Assembly (NCBI RefSeq): GCF_900105355.1
Contig: NZ_FNSC01000001.1
Location: 2,790,001 to 2,854,000 of the forward strand
From: Pseudomonas anguilliseptica
GTDB lineage: Bacteria > Pseudomonadota > Gammaproteobacteria > Pseudomonadales > Pseudomonadaceae
DNA: 64,000 nucleotides
Reading direction: 5' to 3'
Positions within the stretch are counted from its first letter, which is position 1, and each line of letters begins with the position of its first letter. The notes below the pieces were generated by a model. That model did no database searches and was not told where the DNA came from. It worked only from the letters and a program-made list of their open reading frames with translations. Of the stretch, positions 23,948-32,042 are shown in pieces. Both the position numbers and the translations under genes were made by a program.

Positions 23948-25272
23948 GCGACAAGCAGCCTGCTATCCAGTTATTCAACTACCAGAAGCAATGGCTGCTT
24001 GATCGTGAGCGCTTCAAAATCGCCATGTTCGCCCGCCAGACCGGCAAGACGTTCACCAGTACCCTGGAGATCGTCGATGACTGCTTCGACGTCGAGTCGC
24101 GCGGTGGCCGCACTCGCTGGGTGATCCTGTCCCGAGGCGAGCGCCAGGCCAAGGAGGCCATGGAGGAAGGCGTGAAGAAGCACTGCCGCGCCTACAACAT
24201 GGCGGTGCAGGAGATCGAGGGCGAGTTCAAGGGCAGCAACGGTGAGCGTTTCACCATGCTCGATGTTGTGCTGCCGGGTGGTTCCAGGATCACCGCGTTG
24301 CCGGCCAATCCCGACACCGCTCGTGGCTTCAGTGCCAACGTGTTCCTGGACGAATTCGCCTTCCACCAGGACAGCCGCAAGATCTGGACGGCGCTGTTTC
24401 CTGTGATTTCCAACGGCTGGAAGCTACGCATCACCAGCACGCCCAACGGCAAGGGCAACAAGTTCTACGAGCTGATGACCGACAAGAAGCTCGCCGATGT
24501 CTGGTCGCGGCATGTAGTCGACATCCACCGTGCAGTAGCGGATGGCCTACCTCGCAACGTCGAGGAGATGCGCGCGGCGCTCAACGACGAGGACGCCTGG
24601 GCCCAGGAATTCGAACTGAAGTGGCTGGACGAAGCCAGCTCCTGGTTGAGCTACGAACTGATCAACGATGTCGAGCATGACCAGGCCGGACGGCCTGATC
24701 TCTATACCGGTGGGCCGTGCTTCATTGGCGTCGATATCGGCGCGCGCAATGACCTGTTTGTTATTTGGGTGCTTGAGCAAATCGGTGACGTGTACTGGAC
24801 GCGGGAGATCATCACCCGCAAGCGGGCTCCGTTTCACGAGCAGGATGCACTGCTGGATGACGTGTTCACCCGTTACCGCGTGTTGCGCTGCTGCATGGAT
24901 CAGACCGGTATGGGTGAGAAGCCAGTAGAGGATGCCAAACGTCGCCATGGCTCCATGCGTGTCGAAGGTGTGATCTTCGGTACCGCCAGCAAACTGACCA
25001 TGGCCACCCGTGGCAAGGAAGTGTTCCAGGACATGCAGATCCGCATTCCCTTGGGCGACACCGAGCTGCGCAACGACCTGCACAAATTACAGAAAGTCGC
25101 TGGCCCAACCGGAGCCCCGCGCTTTATTGCCGAGTCCGACTCAGCCGGCCACGCCGACCGCACCTGGGCGTGTTTCCTCGCTCTCAACGCCAGCGACGGC
25201 CCCAATGGCCCGGTCACCGTCAAATCCCGTCGCCCACGTCAGGGCGCGCACATGACCCAGGGGTACGCATGA
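23944..25272 (+). CDS. Terminase large subunit (Mu gp28-like)
   Basis: A 442-aa packaging motor. The ATPase has an adenine motif (NYQKQWLLD near residue 13), Walker A-like ARQTGKTF near 30-37 and Walker B NVFLDEFAFHQD near 133-144. The nuclease half has FIGVDIGARNDLF (acidic ligand) and a later DQTGMGEKPVED. It drives headful packaging of phage DNA joined to host DNA. It overlaps the small subunit and portal genes by 4 bp each. Confidence 0.92.
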   Translation: MSDKQPAIQLFNYQKQWLLDRERFKIAMFARQTGKTFTSTLEIVDDCFDVESRGGRTRWVILSRGERQAKEAMEEGVKKHCRAYNMAVQEIEGEFKGSNGERFTMLDVVLPGGSRITALPANPDTARGFSANVFLDEFAFHQDSRKIWTALFPVISNGWKLRITSTPNGKGNKFYELMTDKKLADVWSRHVVDIHRAVADGLPRNVEEMRAALNDEDAWAQEFELKWLDEASSWLSYELINDVEHDQAGRPDLYTGGPCFIGVDIGARNDLFVIWVLEQIGDVYWTREIITRKRAPFHEQDALLDDVFTRYRVLRCCMDQTGMGEKPVEDAKRRHGSMRVEGVIFGTASKLTMATRGKEVFQDMQIRIPLGDTELRNDLHKLQKVAGPTGAPRFIAESDSAGHADRTWACFLALNASDGPNGPVTVKSRRPRQGAHMTQGYA

Positions 25273-26765
25273 GCAGTAAAGGTCTGTGGGTTAGCCCCAC
25301 CGAGTTCGTCCGTTTCAGTGAGCCCGCTTCAGGTAAGGGACTCACCGACCATATCGCCAGCCGGGGTCGCAGCTTCGACTCCCAAGCATTGGGCATGTAC
25401 CTGCCCAACCCCGACCCGATTCTCAAGGCTCAAGGCAAAGACATCACCGTCTACCGCGACTTGCGCAGTCAGGCCTTGGTGGGCGGCAACATCCGTCGCC
25501 GCAAGTCTGCGGTGCTTGCTCTGGAGCGCGACCTCAAGCGTGGTAATGCCCCGGTGCGGGTCGAGCGTTTCATCAGCGACTGGTTAGCCGACCTCGATCT
25601 TGACCGCATCATCCGCGAGCTGCTCGATGCGCCGTTGTTTGGCTTCCAGCCTATTGAGCTGATGTGGCGTCCGCTGGGCCTGCACCTGGTACCCGAGGAT
25701 CTGCTGGGCAAGCCGGCTGAGTGGTTCCTCTACGACCAGGACAACCAGCTGCGCTTCCGGGCCCGTGATGCTGGCCTGCAGGGCGAGCTGTGCGACCCAC
25801 AACGTTTTGTGGTGGCGCGCCAGGATGCGACCTACAACAACCCTTACGGCTTCGCCGATCTGTCCATGTGCTTCTGGCCTGTGGTGTTCATGAAGGGTGG
25901 CCTGAAGTTCTGGGTGCAGTTCACCGAGAAGTACGGCTCGCCCTGGGTGATCGGCAAGCACCCGCGTGGCGCAGCCACCCACGAGACCGACCTGCTGCTG
26001 GACAGCCTGGAGGCCATGGTGCAGGACGCCGTGGCAGCGATCCCGGATGACTCCAGCGTTGAGATTCTCGAAGCGGCAGGCAAGAGTGCCAGTGCCGATG
26101 TATTCCGTGAGTTGCTGGTTTATTGCCGCAGCGAGATCAACGTGGGCCTGCTCGGCCAGAACCAGACCACCGAGGCCAACAGCAATAGAGCCAGTGCCAC
26201 AGCGGGCCTGGAGGTCGCCAAGGACATCCGCGATGGTGACAAGAGCATCGTCGCCGCCACCCTCAATGCCGCCATTCGCCTGGTGGTCGACCTCAACTTC
26301 GGCGAAAACGTCGCGGCCCCGGTGTATGAGCTGTGGGAACAGGAGGAGATCGACAAGACCCTGGCCGAGCGCGACAAGAACCTCACCGATGCAGGCGTGA
26401 AGTTCACCCCGGCCTACTGGAAGCGCATGTACAACCTGGAAGACGGGGACATTGCTGAAGCGCCTGCAGTTGAGGCTGATCCGGCTTTTGCCGAGCCGAC
26501 CCTGCGGCCGATCCTAGATCAGGTTGCGCTCGACCAGGTAATCGACAACCTGCCGGCTGAGCTGCTCCAGGAGCAAGCCCAACAGGCTATAGCACCAGTG
26601 ATTGAAGCACTGCTGCGCGGACGTTCGGAGACCGAAGTCCTGGGCTTGTTGGCCGAGGCGTACCCGTTGATGGATGACCAGGCCTTGCAGCAGACCCTGA
26701 CCCGCCTGCTGTTCATCGCAGGCACCTGGGGCCAGTTGACGGCCAACGCGGATCGGGAGGACTGA
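25269..26765 (+). CDS. Portal protein, DUF935 family (Mu gp29-like)
   Basis: A 498-aa protein beginning MSSKGLWVSPTEFVRFSEP at 25269, where the ATG overlaps the terminase stop. It has the DUF935 features: AVLALERDLKRG, LLDAPLFGFQPIELMW near residues 118-133, FTEKYGSPWVIGKHPRGA, and LLGQNQTTEANSNRASATAG near 298. The dodecameric portal is the DNA entry channel of the head. Confidence 0.9.
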   Translation: MSSKGLWVSPTEFVRFSEPASGKGLTDHIASRGRSFDSQALGMYLPNPDPILKAQGKDITVYRDLRSQALVGGNIRRRKSAVLALERDLKRGNAPVRVERFISDWLADLDLDRIIRELLDAPLFGFQPIELMWRPLGLHLVPEDLLGKPAEWFLYDQDNQLRFRARDAGLQGELCDPQRFVVARQDATYNNPYGFADLSMCFWPVVFMKGGLKFWVQFTEKYGSPWVIGKHPRGAATHETDLLLDSLEAMVQDAVAAIPDDSSVEILEAAGKSASADVFRELLVYCRSEINVGLLGQNQTTEANSNRASATAGLEVAKDIRDGDKSIVAATLNAAIRLVVDLNFGENVAAPVYELWEQEEIDKTLAERDKNLTDAGVKFTPAYWKRMYNLEDGDIAEAPAVEADPAFAEPTLRPILDQVALDQVIDNLPAELLQEQAQQAIAPVIEALLRGRSETEVLGLLAEAYPLMDDQALQQTLTRLLFIAGTWGQLTANADRED

Positions 26766-27524
26766 TGGCCAAGGCACCCACCCCAGCCGACCTGCAGGCC
26801 ATCTTCGGCCTGGAGCCCGAGAAGGCCATCGCCTACCTCGCCGCCAAGGGCTATGCCATTACCTGGAACTGGCAGGAGATGCTCGATCAGGCGCACGACC
26901 AGGCCTTCACCGTGGCCAAGGCGATGCGCCTGGATTTGCTCTCGGATATCCGCGACGCACTTGAAACCGCCTTGCAGGATGGGCAAACCCTCAAGCAGTT
27001 CATCGAGCAGCTGCAACCGGTGCTGGAAGCCCAGGGCTGGTGGGGTAAGCAGGTAATCGTCGACGGTGCAGGTAATGCCGAGCTGGTGCAGCTGGGCAGC
27101 CCGCGCCGACACCCACCCGTACTGGCGCTATGTGGCCATCCTCGACGGTCGTACCCGGCCCAGTCATCGCGCGCTGAATGGCAAGGTGTATCGCCATGAT
27201 GACCCGGTGTGGTCGGCAATCTACCCGCCCAACGGCTTCAACTGTCGCTGCCGGGTGACTGCATTGTCTGGCTCTGCGCTCACGCGCAAGGGCCTCCAAG
27301 TGGAGAGCAGTGCCGGGCGCATGCAGACCGAAACGGTAGAGATCGGCGTGGACAAGCGCACAGGCGAGATCCGCACAGCCCAGGTGACCGGCGTGCGCAC
27401 CACCGATACAGCAGGCAAGTCGGTGATGTTCCGCACCGACCCAGGCTTTAACCATGCACCGGGTACCGGGCTGGCTGAAACGCTGAAGCGCAAACAGGCC
27501 GCTGCTGGCCTGCAGGAGGTTTGA
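26765..27524 (+). pseudogene. MuF-type minor head (morphogenesis) protein gene, frameshifted
   Basis: The N-terminal part (26765 to about 27107; MAKAPTPADLQAIFGLEPEK, VLEAQGWWGKQVIVDGAGN) and the C-terminal part (from about 27108; HPYWRYVAILDGRTRPSHRA, YPPNGFNCRCRVTAL) are in different frames. Family members have about 25-30 residues between LGSPRR and HPYW, with a TxYxAG-type helix, that are absent here. So a deletion not divisible by three has occurred near 27099-27108. The MuF/Mu gp30 protein is needed for head assembly in Mu-like phages. A sequencing error cannot remove the missing block by itself. Confidence 0.8.
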
Positions 27525-27525
27525 G

Positions 27526-28002
27526 ATGTTCACCGTCCAGTTGGAGCATCAACGTCTGCAGGAAACCCTGCGCACTATCGAGTGGGCCGTAGGTGACCTG
27601 TCTCGGCTGATGCGTGGCATCGCTGCCGAGCTGGCCAGCCAGACCGAGGAGAACTTCGAGGAGCAAGGCCGGCCCGACTGGCAGCCGCTGTCGGATGCCA
27701 CGACTGAGCGACGGACGAAGTCCGGCACCTGGCCGGGTCAGATGCTGCAAGTTAGCGCTGGTGGTCTGGCGGCATCCATCACCACTCAATCAGACGACAG
27801 CTCCGCACTGGTTGGCAGCAACAATCCCTACGCGGCCATGATGCAGTTCGGCGGTAGCAAGTCCGACTTCCCTCACTTGTGGGGTGACATTCCTGGTCGT
27901 GAGTACTTGCCCATGGATGCCGATGGCCAGCTGCAGCCAGAAGCCGAGGAAGCCATCCTCGATTTGGCCATGGATAACCTGAAAAGAGCCGCCCGCCTGT
28001 AA
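27526..28002 (+). CDS. Phage virion morphogenesis protein (Mu gpG family)
   Basis: A 158-aa protein of the Phage_tail_S/gpG family: LSRLMRGIAAELASQTEENF, WQPLSDATTERR near residues 53-64, and the C-terminal AAMMQFGGSKSDFPHLWGDI and PGREYLPM. In P2 the homologue S helps complete the tail; in Mu G it is tied to head completion. It is the last gene of the first late block. Confidence 0.87.
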   Translation: MFTVQLEHQRLQETLRTIEWAVGDLSRLMRGIAAELASQTEENFEEQGRPDWQPLSDATTERRTKSGTWPGQMLQVSAGGLAASITTQSDDSSALVGSNNPYAAMMQFGGSKSDFPHLWGDIPGREYLPMDADGQLQPEAEEAILDLAMDNLKRAARL

Positions 28003-28156
28003 GGCCCTCTGCTGCGTTTTGCGGGGATATGCGCTCCGGTTCATCGCCCCGCACCCCAGAAAATCGCTGTAAAGGCTTTATAAAGCCATATCGCGCCGTT
28101 CCTATCCTGCCTCTCGGGTGCAAATCCAGCAGCACGGTGCGAATCTCCCCGAAAAC
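28003..28156. other. Intergenic region between late blocks 1 and 2
   Basis: About 150 bp without a gene. It holds the dyad GGCTTTATAAAGCC at 28073-28086, which is not followed by a T-run, and leads into late-promoter motif copy 2. No clear terminator is seen. Confidence 0.5.
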
Positions 28157-28176
28157 TCTTTAAACCCGATTAAAAG
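28157..28176 (+). promoter_or_regulatory. Late-promoter motif, copy 2 (head block)
   Basis: TCTTTAAACCCGATTAAAAG with the dyad TTTAA-N6-TTAAA. The ATG at 28209 begins 33 bp after its last base, the same spacing as for copy 4 and gene W. Confidence 0.7.
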
Positions 28177-28208
28177 TCTGCAGCCGGCTCGGGCGGCAGG
28201 CTGTGCGC

Positions 28209-29342
28209 ATGTACTACCACCCAAGCGCGCAGCCCATGAAGCCAATCCATATCTTCAAGCCCGGTAAGCACGTCGCCATGAGCGGTGTGAGCCTCAACTT
28301 CAGCGAGTCCGACCTGGCCGCAACAGTGCGTGCCTATGACCCGGCATTGCACGAAGCACCGCTGGTGCCTGGTCATCCCAAGCACGACGCACCGGCCGGT
28401 GGCTGGGTCAAGTCACTGGCCAGCAGCGCCGATGGTTTGGTCGCCGAGCCGCACCAGGTTGCCCCGGAGTTCTCCGAGCAGATCGCCAGCAACCGCTTCA
28501 AGAAGATCTCCGCCTCCTTCTATCACCCCGGCGCGCCGAACAACCCGGTGCCGGGCGTGTACTACTTGCGCCATGTCGGCTTCCTCGGTGCCCAGCCACC
28601 AGCGGTGAAAGGCCTGCGTCCTATCGAGCTGGCCGAGGGCGAGGAAGGTGTTGTCGAGTTCTCCGACTACGGCCACGAAGTGGGTGCCAGCCTTTGGCGT
28701 CGCCTGCGCGACTGGCTGATCTCCGACCGAGGTCTGGATGTGGCCGACCAGGTCATCCCCGACTGGCAAATCAAATCCCTGGACGAAGTCGCCCGCCGCG
28801 AAGACGAGCCGCGTCCTTCCTTTTCCGAACCAACCCCAACCGCAACCACTGAGGAATCCACTGTGACGCCCGAAGAAATTGCCGCCATCCAGGCTGAAAA
28901 CCTGCGGCTGAAGAACCAGGTGCAGTTGCACCAGGATCAACAGCTCCAATCCCGCAAGGAATCCACTCATGCCACCAATGTGGCGTTCGCCGAGGAACTG
29001 GTGGCCGCTGGCAAGCTGTTGCCTAAGCACACCGCCGCGCTGATCGCCTGTCTGGACTTTGCCGAGGACGGTGATACCCCGCTGGAGTTCGGCGAAGGCG
29101 ACGCCCGTCAGCCAGTGTCCGCTGGTCTCAAGGCCATCTTCGGCGACCTGCCGCAGCAGATCGACTTCGCCGAGCAGGCCAGCGGTGCCCGCCGCAGTGG
29201 CGACGCACAGGTCGCCGACCTGGAGTTCGCCGAGAAGAACACCGATCCCGACCGCCTTGCCCTGCATGCCCGCGCCACTCAGTTGGCTGCAGACAAGAAC
29301 ATCCCCTACGAGTCGGCCGTGCGCCAACTCATCACCCAGTAA
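28209..29342 (+). CDS. Phage protease with internal scaffold (Mu gpI/Z-like)
   Basis: A 377-aa protein. The N-terminal protease half matches Mu-like I proteases (MKPIHIFKPGKH, SESDLAATVRAYDPALHEAP, VPGHPKHDAPAGGWVKSL with a conserved His; FKKISASFY near the catalytic Ser). The C-terminal half is a charged coiled coil (IQAENLRLKNQVQLHQDQQL), the scaffold part. The start is uncertain: ATG 28209 is 33 bp from the promoter motif but has no ribosome site, and ATG 28236 gives the usual family N-terminus. An internal GTG at 28863 behind TGAGGA could give the scaffold alone. Confidence 0.82.
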   Translation: MYYHPSAQPMKPIHIFKPGKHVAMSGVSLNFSESDLAATVRAYDPALHEAPLVPGHPKHDAPAGGWVKSLASSADGLVAEPHQVAPEFSEQIASNRFKKISASFYHPGAPNNPVPGVYYLRHVGFLGAQPPAVKGLRPIELAEGEEGVVEFSDYGHEVGASLWRRLRDWLISDRGLDVADQVIPDWQIKSLDEVARREDEPRPSFSEPTPTATTEESTVTPEEIAAIQAENLRLKNQVQLHQDQQLQSRKESTHATNVAFAEELVAAGKLLPKHTAALIACLDFAEDGDTPLEFGEGDARQPVSAGLKAIFGDLPQQIDFAEQASGARRSGDAQVADLEFAEKNTDPDRLALHARATQLAADKNIPYESAVRQLITQ

Positions 29343-29356
29343 GGAGTTGAGCAGCC

Positions 29357-30280
29357 ATGCCTGACCGTCTCAAGCAACTACGGATCGTTGATCCGGTACT
29401 CACCAACATCGCGCGCGGCTATCGCAACGCGCAGCTCGTGGGCGAATCGCTGTTCCCGCTCGCCGACATGGACAAGGAAGCGGGCATCGTGCCGCTGTTC
29501 GGTAAGGAAGCCTTCCGCCTGTGGGACACCGAGCGTGCTATTCGCGCCCAGTCCAATGTGATGACCCCCGACGACACCAACACCCTGGACGTGGTGCTGC
29601 GCGAGCATGACCTCTCCTACCCGGTGGATTACCGCGAACAGGCCGAGTCGATGTTCGACGCCGAGGCCCGCGCGGCTAAGCGCGTCAAGGAAGCCATCGA
29701 CCTGCGCCGTGAAGTGTCCTGCGCCGCGCTGGCACAAAACGTCAACACCTACCTCAGTGGCGGCAAGGTTGCCCTGGCTGGTGCGAGCCAGTGGAGCGCC
29801 AATGGTGGCGATCCTGTGGCGGTGGTCGAGACCGGCAAAGAAGTGGTGCGCTCGCGCATTGGTGTGCGCCCGAACACCATCCTGATGGGTGCCTCGGTGT
29901 ACGCGGCTTTGAAGTTCCACACCAAGCTGCAGGCCGCACTGGGTGGCAACGAAACCAAGCTCCTCACCCTGGAGCATCTGCGCGCGCTGTTCGGCATCCA
30001 GAACATCGTGGTTGGCGAAGGCCTGGCCGGCGACACCACCACGGCGGATATCTGGAGCGACAACCTGGTGCTGGCCTATGTGGCTCAGCAAGGTGCGGGC
30101 GAGAAGTCGGACTACGAGACCCCGTCCTTCGGTTACACCCTGCGCAAGAAGGGCATGCCGGAAACGGACAAGTACGACACCAACGGCGGCAAGGTGCGCT
30201 ATGTGCGCCACACCGACATGTACAAGCCCGTGGTAGTTGGCGCTGACGCCGGTTACCTGATCTCCGACATCGTCGCCTGA
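29357..30280 (+). CDS. Major capsid protein
   Basis: A 307-aa protein (VLTNIARGYRNAQLVGESLF, REQAESMFDAEARAAKRVKE, RPNTILMGASVYAALKFHTK). It is directly after the protease/scaffold and before the decoration protein, the place of Mu gpT. Sequence features suit an HK97-like coat: an E-loop-like N-terminal segment and an NTILMG motif before the A-domain helix. Expected to be the most abundant head protein. Confidence 0.82.
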   Translation: MPDRLKQLRIVDPVLTNIARGYRNAQLVGESLFPLADMDKEAGIVPLFGKEAFRLWDTERAIRAQSNVMTPDDTNTLDVVLREHDLSYPVDYREQAESMFDAEARAAKRVKEAIDLRREVSCAALAQNVNTYLSGGKVALAGASQWSANGGDPVAVVETGKEVVRSRIGVRPNTILMGASVYAALKFHTKLQAALGGNETKLLTLEHLRALFGIQNIVVGEGLAGDTTTADIWSDNLVLAYVAQQGAGEKSDYETPSFGYTLRKKGMPETDKYDTNGGKVRYVRHTDMYKPVVVGADAGYLISDIVA

Positions 30281-30288
30281 GGTGAGCC

Positions 30289-30591
30289 ATGAGCGATAAA
30301 GCCAAGGCCTACCGCGTTGTAGGCATCGACCTGGACATCGACGGCGAGCGCGTCCCCGAGGGCAGCGAGATCGAACTGGTGGCTGAGCCATCACCCAAGC
30401 TCGCCCGCTATCTGGAACTGCTGGGGCCCGTCGAACAGGCCAAACCAGTCAAGCCGAACAAACCCAACAAGCCTGCCGATCCGGCCAAGCCCGAAACGAC
30501 TGCCAAGGACGCCCAGCCAACTGCTGAAAACCAGGGCAACGAAGGCGACGACAAGAAGGCCGACGACAAAGCTGAGGAGACCAAAGCATGA
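30289..30591 (+). CDS. Small head-region protein with Lys/Pro-rich tail
   Basis: A 100-aa protein. The first 45 residues form a compact beta-rich domain (YRVVGIDLDIDGERVPEGSE), then a low-complexity tail repeats KPNKPNKPADPAKPE and ends in acidic/basic KADDKAEETKA. It overlaps the next gene by 4 bp. It is perhaps a head accessory; unknown. Confidence 0.6.
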   Translation: MSDKAKAYRVVGIDLDIDGERVPEGSEIELVAEPSPKLARYLELLGPVEQAKPVKPNKPNKPADPAKPETTAKDAQPTAENQGNEGDDKKADDKAEETKA

Positions 30592-30920
30592 AGTCGCAAC
30601 AAGTAATCCTGACCACCTCCTTGGTGGCCGCAGTCGAGCTGACCCGCCGTCGTTTCGTTGGCTTTGACGGTAACGTCTGCGCCAACGGTGCCAAGGCGCT
30701 GGCTGTGGTCGAGGCCGACACCGCTGCTGGCAACGTCGCCCCGGCCAACGTCCTGGGCGTGATCCTGGTGGAAGCCGGTGCGGCTATCTCGGCCGGTGCC
30801 GAGGTGCAGTCCGATGCCAGCGGCAAGGCCATCACCAAGGCTGCCGGTGTCAGTAACGGCATCGCCTGGGACGCCGCCACGGCGGCTGGCGATGTGATCC
30901 GCATCGTTCGCGGTATCTGA
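30588..30920 (+). CDS. DUF2190 capsid cement (decoration) protein
   Basis: A 110-aa protein with the DUF2190 pattern: TRRRFVGFDGNVCANGAKAL, VLGVILVEAGAAISAGAEVQ, SDASGKAITKAAG and a C-terminal GDVIRIV. These beta-barrel proteins stud the outside of heads and stabilise them. It is placed straight after the capsid gene. Confidence 0.85.
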   Translation: MKSQQVILTTSLVAAVELTRRRFVGFDGNVCANGAKALAVVEADTAAGNVAPANVLGVILVEAGAAISAGAEVQSDASGKAITKAAGVSNGIAWDAATAAGDVIRIVRGI

Positions 30921-30928
30921 GGTTAGCC

Positions 30929-31360
30929 ATGCACTACTGCACCCGCGCCGATATCGGCAAGGCCATCCCGGAGCTGACGCTGATTCAGCTCTCCAACGAT
31001 GACCCCACCGCCGAGCTGCCCAATGAGAGCGTGATCGAGGACGGCGTCCGCCAGGCTGAAGAGCTGGTGGACGGCTACCTGCGAGGCCGCTACGACCTGC
31101 CGCTCGATCCAGTACCGAGCGTGCTGCGGGATGCCGTGGTGTACCTAGCCCGCCACTGGCTGTACCAACGCCGCCCCGAGGGAGCACTCCCCGAGGCGGT
31201 GAAGGACAGCCGCAAGGACACCCTCAAGCTGCTGGAGAGCATTCGTGATGGCGTGGTCACCCTGGGCATGCCCACGGGTGAGGCCGCACCGGAGCCGGGC
31301 AAGATCCGCGCTCGCGCTCGTCGCCAGCAGTTCGGCGATGACTTCCTGGGGCGCTACTGA
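30929..31360 (+). CDS. DUF1320 protein (Mu gp36-like head-tail connector)
   Basis: A 143-aa protein: MHYCTRADIGKAIPELTLIQ, VIEDGVRQAEELVDGYLRGR near residues 32-51 and YDLPLDPVPSVLRDAVVYLA. This is the usual DUF1320 pattern, related to gp6-type connectors at the portal ring. It ends in the TGATG start of the next gene. Confidence 0.87.
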   Translation: MHYCTRADIGKAIPELTLIQLSNDDPTAELPNESVIEDGVRQAEELVDGYLRGRYDLPLDPVPSVLRDAVVYLARHWLYQRRPEGALPEAVKDSRKDTLKLLESIRDGVVTLGMPTGEAAPEPGKIRARARRQQFGDDFLGRY

Positions 31361-31830
31361 TGAGCCAGACCGAGCAGCTCCTGGATGCGATTGTCGAGCG
31401 CCTGAAGGCAGCAATGGGCCGCGATCTGATGGTGGAACTGTTCCCGGAGAACCCGGCGCAGTACCGCCTCAACCATCCGCGCGGCACTGTCCTGGTGGCG
31501 TTCGGCAAGTCGACCTTCGGCGGCTCCCAGGCAACCGATGCAATGTTCCAGGAGCGCAACCTGGTCATCAGCCTGACCCTGGTGTTCCGCCAGCTCAACG
31601 GCAAGGACGGTGCGGTCAGCTACCTGGATCGCATCCGAGACACGCTGACTGGATGGTGGCCACCGCATTGCGACCAAGCCTGTCGTCCGGTCTCTGAGCG
31701 TTTCATCGGTCACCTGCAGGGCGTTTGGCAGTACGGCCTGGATATCGCAACCCGTGCAACTCAATTGCAATCCATGGCACCACCGGCGGGCGCGCCGCTG
31801 CTGCCACCCACCTTTGAGGGAACTCTATGA
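31360..31830 (+). CDS. DUF1834 protein (Mu gp37-like)
   Basis: A 156-aa protein: EQLLDAIVERLKAAM, TVLVAFGKSTFGG, RNLVISLTLVFRQLNGKDGA, then SYLDRIRDTLTGWWPP. This matches the DUF1834/gp37 family, which joins neck and tail in Mu-like phages. It overlaps the next gene by 4 bp. Confidence 0.85.
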   Translation: MSQTEQLLDAIVERLKAAMGRDLMVELFPENPAQYRLNHPRGTVLVAFGKSTFGGSQATDAMFQERNLVISLTLVFRQLNGKDGAVSYLDRIRDTLTGWWPPHCDQACRPVSERFIGHLQGVWQYGLDIATRATQLQSMAPPAGAPLLPPTFEGTL

Positions 31831-32042
31831 AACTCAAGCGCTACCGCTATTCCGGCCCGCAGAGCGCTGCATCTCTGCGCGTGGGCAAGGCTGGCGAGCT
31901 GCTGGATGTCCAGCTGCTGCCAGGCCAGCCCGTTGATCTGCCACCCGAGCATGAATACACCCAGGTACTGCTGGCCCTGAACCACCTGGAGCCGTTGGCG
32001 GATGACGCCGCTCCGGCCGAGAAGAAAGGAGAGAAAGCGTAA
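31827..32042 (+). CDS. Small phage protein before the tail sheath (Mu gp38-like position)
   Basis: A 71-aa protein (MKLKRYRYSGPQSAASLRVG, VQLLPGQPVDLPPEHEYTQV) with a charged tail (AEKKGEKA). It has the size and place of Mu gp38. Function is unknown. Its stop overlaps the sheath ATG (TAATG). Confidence 0.6.
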   Translation: MKLKRYRYSGPQSAASLRVGKAGELLDVQLLPGQPVDLPPEHEYTQVLLALNHLEPLADDAAPAEKKGEKA

